DNA of 64,000 nucleotides from Gottfriedia sp049568075 (GTDB taxonomy: Bacteria > Bacillota > Bacilli > Bacillales > Bacillaceae_G). The stretch lies in NCBI GenBank assembly GCA_049568075.1, contig CP144911.1; one strand, 5' to 3'. Within the stretch, counting starts at the first letter, position 1; every line of letters begins with the position of its first letter. The notes under the pieces are model-generated. The model did no database searches. It was not told the origin of the DNA and saw nothing but the letters and a program-made list of their open reading frames with translations. Positions 1 to 7,316 of this stretch are shown here, piece after piece. Made by a program: the position numbers and the translations under genes.

Positions 1-1
1 A

Positions 2-322
2 ACTGTTAATGGGACTATGGTGCGTCTCAATCAATATGCTTTTAATCATCAGAAATCTTTAGATATAGAGGTAATTGTCATTAACAATACTTTTGAATTG
101 ATAATGCAAGGTCTAAAACACGAATATAATCAAGAAATTTCCAATTTCCTAAACCAAATTATTAAAGAAGATAAAATTATCTCCGTTGCTCAATTATCTA
201 TGGTTGATGCATCCCAAGAGGTTGAAAATAAGACATCTAAGCATATTATTAATCCTTTGGATAAATTAATTTCTTCCATTGTTAATCAGTTAAAAATAGA
301 CAAGAAATCTGTAGTAATCTGA
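2..322 (+). CDS. Hypothetical protein, 5' end outside the window
   Basis: The frame is open to the left edge of the window. The first ATG, at 17, has no Shine-Dalgarno sequence, so the gene probably starts further left and only its C-terminal part is seen. The visible protein is about 106 residues, mostly polar and helical in character, with no membrane segment or recognisable motif. It ends in a short basic tail just before a dispersed palindrome copy. I do not recognise the family. Confidence 0.45.
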   Translation, partial: TVNGTMVRLNQYAFNHQKSLDIEVIVINNTFELIMQGLKHEYNQEISNFLNQIIKEDKIISVAQLSMVDASQEVENKTSKHIINPLDKLISSIVNQLKIDKKSVVI

Positions 323-342
323 TTTTTCTTATTCAACTAAAG

Positions 343-552
343 GGTGCGTGTGAGGCCGAGCATAGGTCGTATCATATAGCGGGTGGGATTCCCGTCGAGA
401 AAGAACTAGCCATTCTCTATGGGTCCTACCGAATATTTCGAGGTGGAAGCTGGGCAGAAGTAGCTAGAGGTTGTGGCGCATCATGTCGTCGTCGTAGCCA
501 TCCGTCATTTTACATAGACGATCTTGGATTCCGTCTTGCCCGGTCTTTTTAA
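343..552 (+). pseudogene. C-terminal fragment of a formylglycine-generating-enzyme (SUMF1/FGE-sulfatase) family protein
   Basis: The 70-codon frame ending in TAA at 550-552 encodes the C-terminal signature of the FGE-sulfatase/EgtB fold: YRIFRGGSW, then RGCGASCRRR, then DDLGFRLARS at the end. The RGGSW and DDxGFRLA blocks are diagnostic of the family. There is no start codon or ribosome binding site, and the N-terminal two thirds of the domain are absent. The stretch is visibly richer in G and C than the flanking DNA, which suggests an acquired fragment. An inverted repeat (AGGGTGCGT at 341-349, ACGCACCCT at 746-754) brackets it. It is very unlikely to be functional. Confidence 0.7.
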
Positions 553-601
553 ATTCCTCAATGGATGGGACAGATATTAGTCAATGCTTAAACTTTCTTT
601 A

Positions 602-627
602 TTCAACTAAATAATGCTTTAGTTGAA
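602..627. repeat. Dispersed palindrome copy, perfect 10-bp arms
   Basis: TTCAACTAAA (602-611) and TTTAGTTGAA (618-627) form perfect inverted arms around a six-base loop. The same AACTAA...TTAGTT palindrome recurs in at least five other intergenic places in the window. In several of them it is followed by a second hairpin with a T-run. Confidence 0.65.
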
Positions 628-690
628 CAAGAACCACTTCAATTTCGCTTGAGTATTGTATGTAAATCTAGTTTACCAATACCGTTATCG

Positions 691-731
691 GCAATAAAAA
701 AAAGACCTTCCAGGAAGATCCTTTTTATTGC
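691..731. terminator. Bidirectional hairpin terminator
   Basis: GCAATAAAAA and TTTTTATTGC flank a CCTTCC/GGAAG inner stem, giving an A-run on one side and a T-run on the other. It separates the FGE fragment from the convergent dinB-like gene. Confidence 0.6.
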
Positions 732-792
732 TGCTTCTTTAACTAACGCACCCTAAATGAGAAATTAGATTTATTCATTAATATAAAAAGAC

Positions 793-1302
793 TTATAAGT
801 ATCTATCACTAATCACTTTCATATGGTGTAACTCGTGCCCGGCAATGCCATATGCAATGGTACCTATCGAAACTGGACTGTTCATTACAGTTCCATTTCG
901 ATCCCACGCTGCAGCATCAATAGTTGAAATAAGACTTAACGTGTTAGAGCGTACCGTGTCTAAACCAGATAGTAGCTGCTCCCAGGATAATTTGTTAAAG
1001 TTTGCCGCAGAAACGTATTGATCCTGATCCATTGCTGGGAGTGGTGCACTTTCATTTCGTGCAATGGCAAGCATTCGATACGACATCACACGTTCCGAGT
1101 CGGTCATATGCCCAATCACTTCTTTTAAAGTCCATTTCCCTGGTGCGTACGCCTTCCTTGCTGACTCCTCTGATAAGCTGCTTAAGAGGGTAATGGTATT
1201 AGTTCTTTGCTTACTAAGTATTTCTATAATATCTCCATCTGGCACAAGACTTACATACCTATAATGCTCTGGATTTTCAATAGATAATGGTCGTGGACGC
1301 AC
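793..1302 (-). CDS. DinB family (DinB_2-like) metal-binding protein
   Basis: This is a four-helix-bundle protein of the DinB/YfiT superfamily, about 169 residues. Family members bind a divalent metal through three histidines; here these are probably the His of the GHMTDSER block (about residue 63) and the HELHH block near the C-terminus. Many relatives are thiol-dependent transferases (bacillithiol or mycothiol) but the substrate cannot be told here. The longest frame starts at an ATG at 1317, but AGGAGG at 1309-1314 sits inside that extension, six bases before the GTG at 1302, so GTG is taken as the start. It is monocistronic, and a second DinB-type gene lies at 48882-49367. Confidence 0.8.
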   Translation of the reverse strand: MRPRPLSIENPEHYRYVSLVPDGDIIEILSKQRTNTITLLSSLSEESARKAYAPGKWTLKEVIGHMTDSERVMSYRMLAIARNESAPLPAMDQDQYVSAANFNKLSWEQLLSGLDTVRSNTLSLISTIDAAAWDRNGTVMNSPVSIGTIAYGIAGHELHHMKVISDRYL

Positions 1303-1317
1303 AAGAATCCTCCTCAT

Positions 1318-1600
1318 CGGAATAGTTAATTATGGTTCTAGGCAAATATTCGACTGTCAGGAAGATATTTCCTTTATTTTTGATATTTTTTTTCATTACC
1401 GCAAAATAATTGCAAATTAAACAACTTTTTTGATACATATATTTTGAATTTCTTATGCAACTAACGCTACCGATAGTTGGAGATCACGAGTCACAAAAAT
1501 GGCTCGTTTTTTATTGAACAAAATGGCAGTTTAGTTGAACAAGAATAACAAGGTTTTTATGCTATATTAGTAAGTAGGCATTTGTCTTAGAGGAAAATCG
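1318..1600. other. Intergenic stretch with a composite dispersed repeat
   Basis: There is no gene here. At 1458-1479 CAACTA and TAGTTG form a palindrome, followed at 1486-1512 by a hairpin (ACGAG/CTCGT) with a T-run, then at 1531-1540 another TTAGTTGAAC half. This is the fullest copy of the dispersed element near the left end. Confidence 0.5.
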
Positions 1601-1849
1601 ATGACATTTAAACTAGATATAGAATTTAAAAAGTTTGTACTTTTTGAGGATAAACTTGAAGAGTTATTCGAACACTTTGAGACCTCAATTAATATTATTA
1701 ATAATCAAAAATCTTTCTTCATAAATTTTTCACCTGTAACAAAAAGTAGTGAATTAGCAAAATATATTCAATCAGGTGAATGGGAGGGTAATATATTTAC
1801 TTATGAACATAAACATGCGAATTATCCTTTATTCGGAATGTTATTTTAA
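1601..1849 (+). CDS. Small hypothetical protein
   Basis: An 82-residue acidic soluble protein with a plausible ribosome binding site (GAGGAAAATCG before the ATG). It has no membrane segment or known motif. It ends in an aromatic tail (YPLFGMLF). Its stop at 1847-1849 directly abuts a 21-codon open frame at 1850-1915, which may be a remnant of a longer reading frame. I do not recognise it. Confidence 0.45.
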   Translation: MTFKLDIEFKKFVLFEDKLEELFEHFETSINIINNQKSFFINFSPVTKSSELAKYIQSGEWEGNIFTYEHKHANYPLFGMLF

Positions 1850-1943
1850 ATGAATCTTGATTTAAAAGACATTATTCCTACTGAGGAAGTATGTTTGACT
1901 CATGATGCATATTAAACTCAATTAGTCTTTAAAAGATTTGAAG

Positions 1944-2348
1944 ATGAAATTCACGTTTTTTTACCATTATAAACAGAATGATCTATGGTATGACGGATAT
2001 AAAATTGTAAACTCCACTCATATACCTGGAAAATCTTGTTTCATTGTGAATAGGTCCGAATTGAAACAAGCGATTGAATTATTCAATGTCCAGTTTCAAG
2101 ACTATTTAGGGAAAAATCCACCAGAAATAATGAAACATCCTTTAGTTTTAAGAAGTTTTGGAATGGATCAAGCATTTAATGATTTTAATAAAGATCATAA
2201 AAAAAAGCTAAAAAATAGAAAAGCTTCTGAAACGAAAGAGATTCAGAAGCTAATAGATCTATTAGAAAATCGTGAAATGGATGATGAAACGAAAAGTGAA
2301 CAAGCTACCTTGTTATTCAATAAAATTATTGAAAAGTCGATCGATTAG
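1944..2348 (+). CDS. Small hypothetical protein, possibly a truncated gene
   Basis: A protein of about 134 residues. A TTG at 1938 opens the frame, but ATG at 1944 is the more natural start; neither has a clear Shine-Dalgarno sequence. The N-terminal half is aromatic and globular (FYHYK, LWYDGYKI) and the C-terminal half is a charged helix rich in Lys and Glu. The weak start and the broken-looking upstream frames suggest that this stretch may be a decaying gene. The family is not recognised. Confidence 0.4.
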   Translation: MKFTFFYHYKQNDLWYDGYKIVNSTHIPGKSCFIVNRSELKQAIELFNVQFQDYLGKNPPEIMKHPLVLRSFGMDQAFNDFNKDHKKKLKNRKASETKEIQKLIDLLENREMDDETKSEQATLLFNKIIEKSID

Positions 2349-2352
2349 CTTT

Positions 2353-2378
2353 TTGAACTAACACATGCATTTGTTGAA
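2353..2378. repeat. Dispersed palindrome copy, imperfect
   Basis: TTGAACTAAC and TTTGTTGAA arms surround ACATGCA. It belongs to the same family as the copies at 602, 1458, 33533, 36475 and 46879. Confidence 0.5.
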
Positions 2379-2402
2379 TAACATGAAAGGAAAAAAGCAT
2401 AA

Positions 2403-2648
2403 ATGAGTATTGATTTCTGTATAGCAGATACAATTAATGAAGCAGCAAAATCTAATAGATATGTAGCTTTTGAAGAAGAAGTACACGAATTCCTAATTAA
2501 AGTAGAAAAGTTTTATGTTAGACAGAAGAATAAGGAATCTAAAAATATAGACTTGCTTCTTGGATTAGATCTTTATGGAGATAAAATATTTAATGATCAA
2601 GAAATCAAAGAACTGATAAGGATAAAGGATTTTGTTATGAATCTATAA
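2403..2648 (+). CDS. Small hypothetical acidic protein
   Basis: An 81-residue soluble protein with an AAAGGA ribosome binding site about ten bases before the ATG. It is predicted to be almost entirely helical and acidic, and has no Cys pair or membrane segment. Small acidic proteins of this kind in Bacillus accessory islands are sometimes immunity proteins, but no toxin gene is next to it, so no function is assigned. Confidence 0.5.
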   Translation: MSIDFCIADTINEAAKSNRYVAFEEEVHEFLIKVEKFYVRQKNKESKNIDLLLGLDLYGDKIFNDQEIKELIRIKDFVMNL

Positions 2649-2677
2649 TAAAGGAAAATAATGGGTTTTCATAGAAA

Positions 2678-2707
2678 CTCCTATATATGGATATAGGAGG
2701 ATTTTTT
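2678..2707 (+). promoter_or_regulatory. Hairpin that contains the downstream ribosome binding site
   Basis: CTCCTATAT (2678-2686) pairs perfectly with ATATAGGAG (2691-2699) around the loop ATGG, and a run of seven T follows. The 3' arm includes the AGGAGG used by the gene starting at 2709. The structure could act as an intrinsic terminator or could mask the ribosome binding site. Confidence 0.5.
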
Positions 2708-2708
2708 T

Positions 2709-3335
2709 ATGGCTGAATTCAAAGGTATTAATGTTGAAAATATAAATATTGTCGATAAAGATGGAACTGTAAGAATGAGAATTTTTAAAAATGAAAACAT
2801 TCCACCTGCAATTATGGATGGAAAAGATTTTCTTCCAGGTCACAGGCAGAAAGATCCTATTGCTGGATTAATGTTTTATAACGGAGAAGGTGATGAGTGT
2901 GGAGGACTTATATTTGGAAGTAAAAAAGATGAACTAGGAAACTATGAATCATACGCCTCTTTAACCTTTGATCAGTATAAACAAGATCAAGTTGTACAAA
3001 TGCATTATATTGATGAGAATGAGCAAAGAAATTATGGAATTTCAATTTATGATAGACCGAATATACCTTTACCAGATCTTGTAGAAAGAACACATAAAAT
3101 ACAAAACTCTAAATTAACAGATGGGGAAATTGATTGAGAGTTAGAAAATATTTGGGAAGGAAATATGCCTCGGGCCTTTGTGGGGAAGAATTCTAAGGGT
3201 GAAATAACAGTACAACTATCAGATAGCAAAGGAAAACCTAGAATCAGAATGGTAGTAGACGAATATGATATTCCTCGTATGGAATTTTTAGACGGAGAAG
3301 GGAAAGTTACATATAAAATTCCTCCTGAAATGTAA
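2709..3335 (+). pseudogene. Hypothetical Bacillus-type protein interrupted by an in-frame TGA
   Basis: The first 142 codons are followed by TGA at 3135-3137. The same frame then continues without shift for 66 codons to TAA at 3333-3335. The segment after the stop (IRMVVDEYD, then MEFLDGEGKV) echoes the first half (VRMRIFKNEN, then IAGLMFYNGEGDE), which is the internal layout I associate with a conserved uncharacterised family of about 200 residues. The simplest reading is one nonsense mutation in a 208-residue gene. The upstream part may still be made from the strong AGGAGG site, but the C-terminal repeat would be lost. Confidence 0.7.
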
Positions 3336-3527
3336 ATTTTCATCTATTATTATCCCTTCACTTATGCTACTAAGGCACTGAGATTAAATAGAACTCGGAA
3401 CTGTTAATTGGTTGCCTATTTAACAGTTTTTTTGGATAAGTAAATAAGTTTTACTCAAAAAAAAGATTAATTAACCGTATCATTTAATAACATCTAATTA
3501 GAATTAATCTTTTTAGGAGTGATATGT

Positions 3528-3953
3528 GTGGCAGAAGTTAGAAGAAAAAAGGTTATTGATAGAGGAATAATTCTATTTTTAATTTTATTGTTGATTTTTT
3601 TAGCCCTAAATGCTCCTAAAATACAAAATTCATTTAAACCAACACTAGAAGGAACTTATCGATGTGAAGAGCTTCCTTTTGGGTCGTTCGTATTTGATAA
3701 AGAGAATGATTATGCTTTTATTTTTGATAATTTTATACTTTCGGAATCAGGAAAGTTTTCACGAGAATTAGACAAAGGTTTCTACGTAAAAAAAACTGAT
3801 ACACTGTATGTAATCAATAGTCCTAAATTTAACAATGTAGAAATTAAATATAATTTAAAAAATCAATCTATAAAAATCAATTCTGACGATGGCACTTACA
3901 CGTGTAAACAAATTAGCACAAATCCGATGATTAATATCTCTAATTACGAATGA
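3528..3953 (+). CDS. Small membrane-anchored hypothetical protein
   Basis: About 141 residues. AGGAG at 3515-3519 sits eight bases before GTG at 3528, which is preferred over the GTG at 3519 that overlaps the ribosome binding site. A basic N-terminus (VRRKK) precedes one hydrophobic segment, roughly residues 13-28, so the rest is probably outside the membrane. The exported part contains short beta-like segments and a Cys pair (YRCEEL and YTCKQ). I do not recognise the family. Confidence 0.55.
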   Translation: MAEVRRKKVIDRGIILFLILLLIFLALNAPKIQNSFKPTLEGTYRCEELPFGSFVFDKENDYAFIFDNFILSESGKFSRELDKGFYVKKTDTLYVINSPKFNNVEIKYNLKNQSIKINSDDGTYTCKQISTNPMINISNYE

Positions 3954-3984
3954 TTAAATTTCAAGAAACATTCGTGTTCAGGGA

Positions 3985-4101
3985 ATGCTTAAAATCCAAC
4001 CATTTGTAGACTCATTATTGGAAGATGATGAACGATGTAAAGAACAATTTCTAAGAAAAATAGAGGAAGCATCAGAAAAGTTTTTTTATAGATATTTTTA
4101 G
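3985..4101 (+). CDS. Possible 38-residue peptide or gene remnant
   Basis: A short frame with no good ribosome binding site encodes an acidic helical peptide (FVDSLLEDDER). It could be the tail of a degraded gene. A dispersed palindrome-like sequence follows around 4118. Confidence 0.2.
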   Translation: MLKIQPFVDSLLEDDERCKEQFLRKIEEASEKFFYRYF

Positions 4102-4301
4102 TAATATTATGTGCTTCCTTACTTAAACGAACGCATTTTGTTAGATAAACATCACAAGTTGCTTAATTGCAGCATTTTAAATTGTACAATTTAAAAATTT
4201 AGTAAAATATGAAAAAAGGACATCTCGATCTCTATATTGAATAAAGAGATAACAGTGATAGTAAAGAAGTGGTTAAATTATTTTAGAGGCGGTGCAAATA
4301 T

Positions 4302-4796
4302 ATGAACAGCAGTCCTATTGTGAAAGAATACTCTATAGATTATCAAGCTCAAGTAGTAGATTTAATTCTTGATATTCAGCAACAAGAATACAAAATCAAG
4401 ATCACCAAGGATGACCAGCCTGATTTGTTTACAATAGAAGAATTTTATCAGAATGGAAAAGGGAATTTTTGGGTTGCTCTTGATGGCGATAAAGTAGTTG
4501 GTACAATCAGTCTTTTAGACATAGGGAATCAGGAAGTTGCATTAAGAAAGATGTTTGTAGACAAAGAATATAGAGGTGCAAAATATAAAACTGCAAGTCT
4601 TTTATTAAATAATGCCATTAAATGGGCGAAAGAAATGTCAATAAATGCAATTTATCTTGGAACAACTCCTCAATTTTTAGCAGCTCATAGATTTTATGAG
4701 AAAAATGGTTTTACAAGTGTAGAAGTTACCGAGTTACCTGAGAATTTTCCAGTAATGAAGGTCGATAAAAAATTCTATAAGTATTCGGTTGAATAG
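4302..4796 (+). CDS. GNAT family N-acetyltransferase
   Basis: A 164-residue Gcn5-related acetyltransferase. The central part carries the acetyl-CoA binding region (MFVDKEYRGAKYKTASLLL, residues about 89-107, a variant of the Q/RxxGxG/A loop) and the C-terminal FYEKNGF block typical of GNAT enzymes. A GAGGCGGTG ribosome binding site precedes the ATG. The acceptor substrate is unknown. It is followed by two terminators and stands alone. Confidence 0.85.
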   Translation: MNSSPIVKEYSIDYQAQVVDLILDIQQQEYKIKITKDDQPDLFTIEEFYQNGKGNFWVALDGDKVVGTISLLDIGNQEVALRKMFVDKEYRGAKYKTASLLLNNAIKWAKEMSINAIYLGTTPQFLAAHRFYEKNGFTSVEVTELPENFPVMKVDKKFYKYSVE

Positions 4797-4819
4797 ACTG
4801 AAATGAATACATAAAAATA

Positions 4820-4862
4820 AAAGAACAACTGTGGACTTGAGCAGTCCGTCGTTGTTCTTTTT
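4820..4862. terminator. Bidirectional terminator
   Basis: AAAGAACAAC (4820-4829) pairs with GTTGTTCTTT (4851-4860), with an inner GGACT/AGTCC stem. It ends the GNAT gene and the convergent alaX-like gene. Confidence 0.8.
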
Positions 4863-4867
4863 AGAAT

Positions 4868-4894
4868 GATTGTCTAACTAGACAATCTTTTTTT
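4868..4894 (+). terminator. Second hairpin terminator
   Basis: GATTGTCT and AGACAATC arms are followed by seven T. Similar TGTCTAAN-loop terminators are seen at 38410 and 58771. Confidence 0.7.
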
Positions 4895-4920
4895 ATGAGA
4901 AAATTGTTTTTTCTATTGAA

Positions 4921-6105
4921 TTACACATTTACCTGACTAAGAAGAATACATTTAAGAGTATTTTCAGCTTCATTTAATTTGATTGAAGTTTCGAATGTCG
5001 CTTGTGCTTGCCCTGCACCGCCTCCACCTTTTCCTTCAACCTGTTTTAGTAAATTTTTAATTAGTTCTCCACAGTGCACATCATTTTTAAGTTGATTAAT
5101 TAGCAATATTTTTTGCTCTTTTACACTTGAAAAAACAAGTAATGAAGGTTTTTTCGATTGGATTGTCTTTGCGAGTAATTGTAAGTCTTTTACTGATTCT
5201 TCTTCAAATGTTTTAATAATGATATCATTCGTTGCGTTTAATAGTAACTCGTTAGAGATTGAGTTAAAGATTGTTTCTTTCATTTTCTCGATTTCTTTTT
5301 GCGCTTCTTTGAATTCATTAATCGTCGTTTCGACTTTATCCTTAACTTGATCAGTATGTGTATTAAATAATTGATTAATATTTGATAATGTTTTACTAGT
5401 TTTTTGAACTTCTTCTAGTGCTCTATAGCCACATTTAAAATGAAGTCGAGTAGTTTGTCTTACTTTTTCAGTTTTGATTAATTTAATTAATCCAATTTCA
5501 CCTGTTTGTTTTACATGAGTACCACAACAAGCAGATAAATCTGTATGTAAAATCTCAACAATTCGTATGTTATCTTCAACTTTTGGTAATTTGCGTAGTT
5601 GAAGTGCATTTAAGTCTTCTTTATTTACGAAGTAAGTTTTAATTTCGATATTAGCAAGAATCTTTTCATAAACTGCTCTTTCAATTTGATTTAATTGTTC
5701 AGCAGAAAGAGTAGGTGTATCTAAGTCAATCGTAACTGTCTCTTTTCCTAAATGAAAACTTACAGTAGGAATATCAAATAGTTCAATAATTGTTGCTGAA
5801 AGTAAGTGTTGTCCACTATGATGCTGCATATGATCAATTCTTTGATCCCAATTTATTTCACATGTTGCTTCATTTGTATCTGGTTTTGCATTTAAGACAT
5901 GGATCACTTCTTCATCATATTCTAATAAATCAACAATTTCGATTCCATTAATTGTACCGAAGTCAGATGGTTGCCCGCCACCCTCAGGATAAAATGATGA
6001 ATCCTCAAGTTTGATATGAAATAAAGAGTCAACTTCTTTAATTTCAGTAATTTTAGTAAACCATTTTTTTAATGAGGGGTGTTCAAAATATAGTTTGTTT
6101 GCCAT
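4921..6105 (-). CDS. Alanyl-tRNA editing protein (AlaX-L type)
   Basis: This is a free-standing editing hydrolase that removes wrongly attached Ser or Gly from tRNA-Ala. The order matches the C-terminal half of alanyl-tRNA synthetase: a glycine-rich FYPEGGGQPSDFG block near residue 40, the zinc-binding HHSGQHLLS motif near residue 95, the second zinc motif CCGTHV near residue 195, then a coiled-coil linker and a DHHA1 domain ending in GKGGGGAGQAQ. The length, 394 residues, fits AlaX-L. The first ATG (6111) is only one base from the AGAGG site, so ATG at 6105 is used. Confidence 0.9.
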   Translation of the reverse strand: MANKLYFEHPSLKKWFTKITEIKEVDSLFHIKLEDSSFYPEGGGQPSDFGTINGIEIVDLLEYDEEVIHVLNAKPDTNEATCEINWDQRIDHMQHHSGQHLLSATIIELFDIPTVSFHLGKETVTIDLDTPTLSAEQLNQIERAVYEKILANIEIKTYFVNKEDLNALQLRKLPKVEDNIRIVEILHTDLSACCGTHVKQTGEIGLIKLIKTEKVRQTTRLHFKCGYRALEEVQKTSKTLSNINQLFNTHTDQVKDKVETTINEFKEAQKEIEKMKETIFNSISNELLLNATNDIIIKTFEEESVKDLQLLAKTIQSKKPSLLVFSSVKEQKILLINQLKNDVHCGELIKNLLKQVEGKGGGGAGQAQATFETSIKLNEAENTLKCILLSQVNV

Positions 6106-6208
6106 GATCATACCTCTAATCTTTTTATTTCCAAAATTTGTTGTTTAATTTAAATTATATAGAAACGGAATAAAAACTTAAAATATTCTGTTTCTAATTT
6201 TAGCATAA

Positions 6209-6261
6209 TTGACAATTAGAAAAATAAATTTTAGTATTTAGTTAATTAACTAAATACTAAA
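6209..6261 (+). promoter_or_regulatory. sdpR promoter with a 32-bp palindromic operator
   Basis: TTGACA (6209-6214), a 17-base spacer and TAGTAT (6232-6237) form a good sigma-A promoter. The -10 lies inside a perfect 32-bp palindrome at 6230-6261 whose left half is TTTAGTATTTAGTTAA. This is the natural binding site for the ArsR-type repressor encoded just downstream, implying autorepression. Confidence 0.75.
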
Positions 6262-6278
6262 TCTTAGAGGTGTGAAAT

Positions 6279-6536
6279 GTGAACGAATTATTTAAAGCAT
6301 TATCGGATCCAACTCGAAGGAAAATTTTAGATTTATTAAAAGAGAAGGATTTAACTGCTGGAGAAATTTCAGAACAATTCAATATGTCAAAACCTAGTAT
6401 TTCGCAGCATCTTAAAATATTAAAATCAGCCCAGTTAATTCAAGATGAAAAGAAGGGGCAATTTATTATTTATTCTCTAAATATGACGGTTTTCCAAGAA
6501 ATTATAAGTTGGGCATATAGTTTTAAAGAAAAATAA
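6279..6536 (+). CDS. sdpR: ArsR-family autorepressor, SdpR-like
   Basis: An 85-residue winged-helix repressor with the ArsR core (ALSDPTRRKILDLL, then the recognition helix SKPSISQHLKIL) and no metal-binding cysteines, as in SdpR of Bacillus subtilis. In that system SdpR represses its own operon until SdpI, with the SDP toxin bound, captures it at the membrane. The GTG start has a GAGGTGTG ribosome binding site. The membrane protein SdpI follows 17 bases downstream, and the promoter contains a long palindrome. Confidence 0.85.
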   Translation: MNELFKALSDPTRRKILDLLKEKDLTAGEISEQFNMSKPSISQHLKILKSAQLIQDEKKGQFIIYSLNMTVFQEIISWAYSFKEK

Positions 6537-6553
6537 TTGAGAGGTGACATATT

Positions 6554-7192
6554 TTGAAGAAGCATATCATAGCAATTTTACTATTTATTTGTTCACTCCT
6601 ATTATGGATTATTAACTTTCATGATTTACCAAGTCAACTACCAGTTCACTGGGATTTTTCAGGAAATGTTAATAATTACGATTCAAAAATGCAAACATTT
6701 ATCGAGCTTCATGCGCTCATGCTTTTCGTTTATTTATTACCAATTGTTACTCCGAAGATTGATCCAAGGAAAGAGAATTATAGGTTATTCCAAAGAAGCT
6801 TGTACTTTATGGCAACAGGGATTTTATTTATTTTCTTTTTAATTAATATGAGTGTTTTATTTTATGGTTTAGGTTATAACGTTCATATTGGTTCAATTAG
6901 CTTTCTCTTTATTGGTCTTTTGTTTATGTTTCTTGGAAATTATATGCCCCATGTTCGTTCGAATTATTTTATTGGCGTCCGTACACCATGGACATTAAGT
7001 AGTGAAAATGTTTGGAAAAAAACACATCGTGTTAGCGGTAGATTATTTATGATCATTGGTTTATGTTTTATATTGCTTTATTTTATACCAGTTAGTAATA
7101 AAGGAATAATTGTCATTCCATTAATCATATTTTTAGTTGGGTTCACAACTATATACTCATATATTGCCTTTAAAAAGGAAATGAAAAACTAA
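6554..7192 (+). CDS. sdpI: SdpI-family immunity / signal-transducing membrane protein
   Basis: A 212-residue protein with about six membrane segments. The N-terminal DUF1648 part has LPSQLPVHWDFSG, and the C-terminal SdpI signature is FIGVRTPWTLSSENVW followed by HRVSGR. In Bacillus subtilis SdpI gives immunity to the SDP cannibalism peptide and sequesters SdpR. The start is TTG with a GAGGTG ribosome binding site. The toxin genes sdpABC are not adjacent, so this is an orphan immunity pair and may respond to toxins made by other strains. Confidence 0.88.
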   Translation: MKKHIIAILLFICSLLLWIINFHDLPSQLPVHWDFSGNVNNYDSKMQTFIELHALMLFVYLLPIVTPKIDPRKENYRLFQRSLYFMATGILFIFFLINMSVLFYGLGYNVHIGSISFLFIGLLFMFLGNYMPHVRSNYFIGVRTPWTLSSENVWKKTHRVSGRLFMIIGLCFILLYFIPVSNKGIIVIPLIIFLVGFTTIYSYIAFKKEMKN

Positions 7193-7316
7193 ATAAAGCT
7201 GTTTTTTTACAAAATATGGTGAATGTTTATGAATTTATTTTAGAAAAAATTTAATTTCCCTTTAAAGTATGGTATTGTAAAGAGTAGAGCAAAAGAGTTG
7301 GAGGAATAAAATTAAT

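Noticed and set aside
343..552. Variable region of a diversity-generating retroelement (these often lie in FGE-type C-termini)
   Set aside because: No reverse transcriptase, template repeat or accessory gene is visible nearby, and the fragment lacks its N-terminal part.
2643..2843. 66-codon minus-strand frame near 2.7 kb
   Set aside because: It lies antisense to the hairpin and start of the broken gene at 2709 and has no Shine-Dalgarno sequence.
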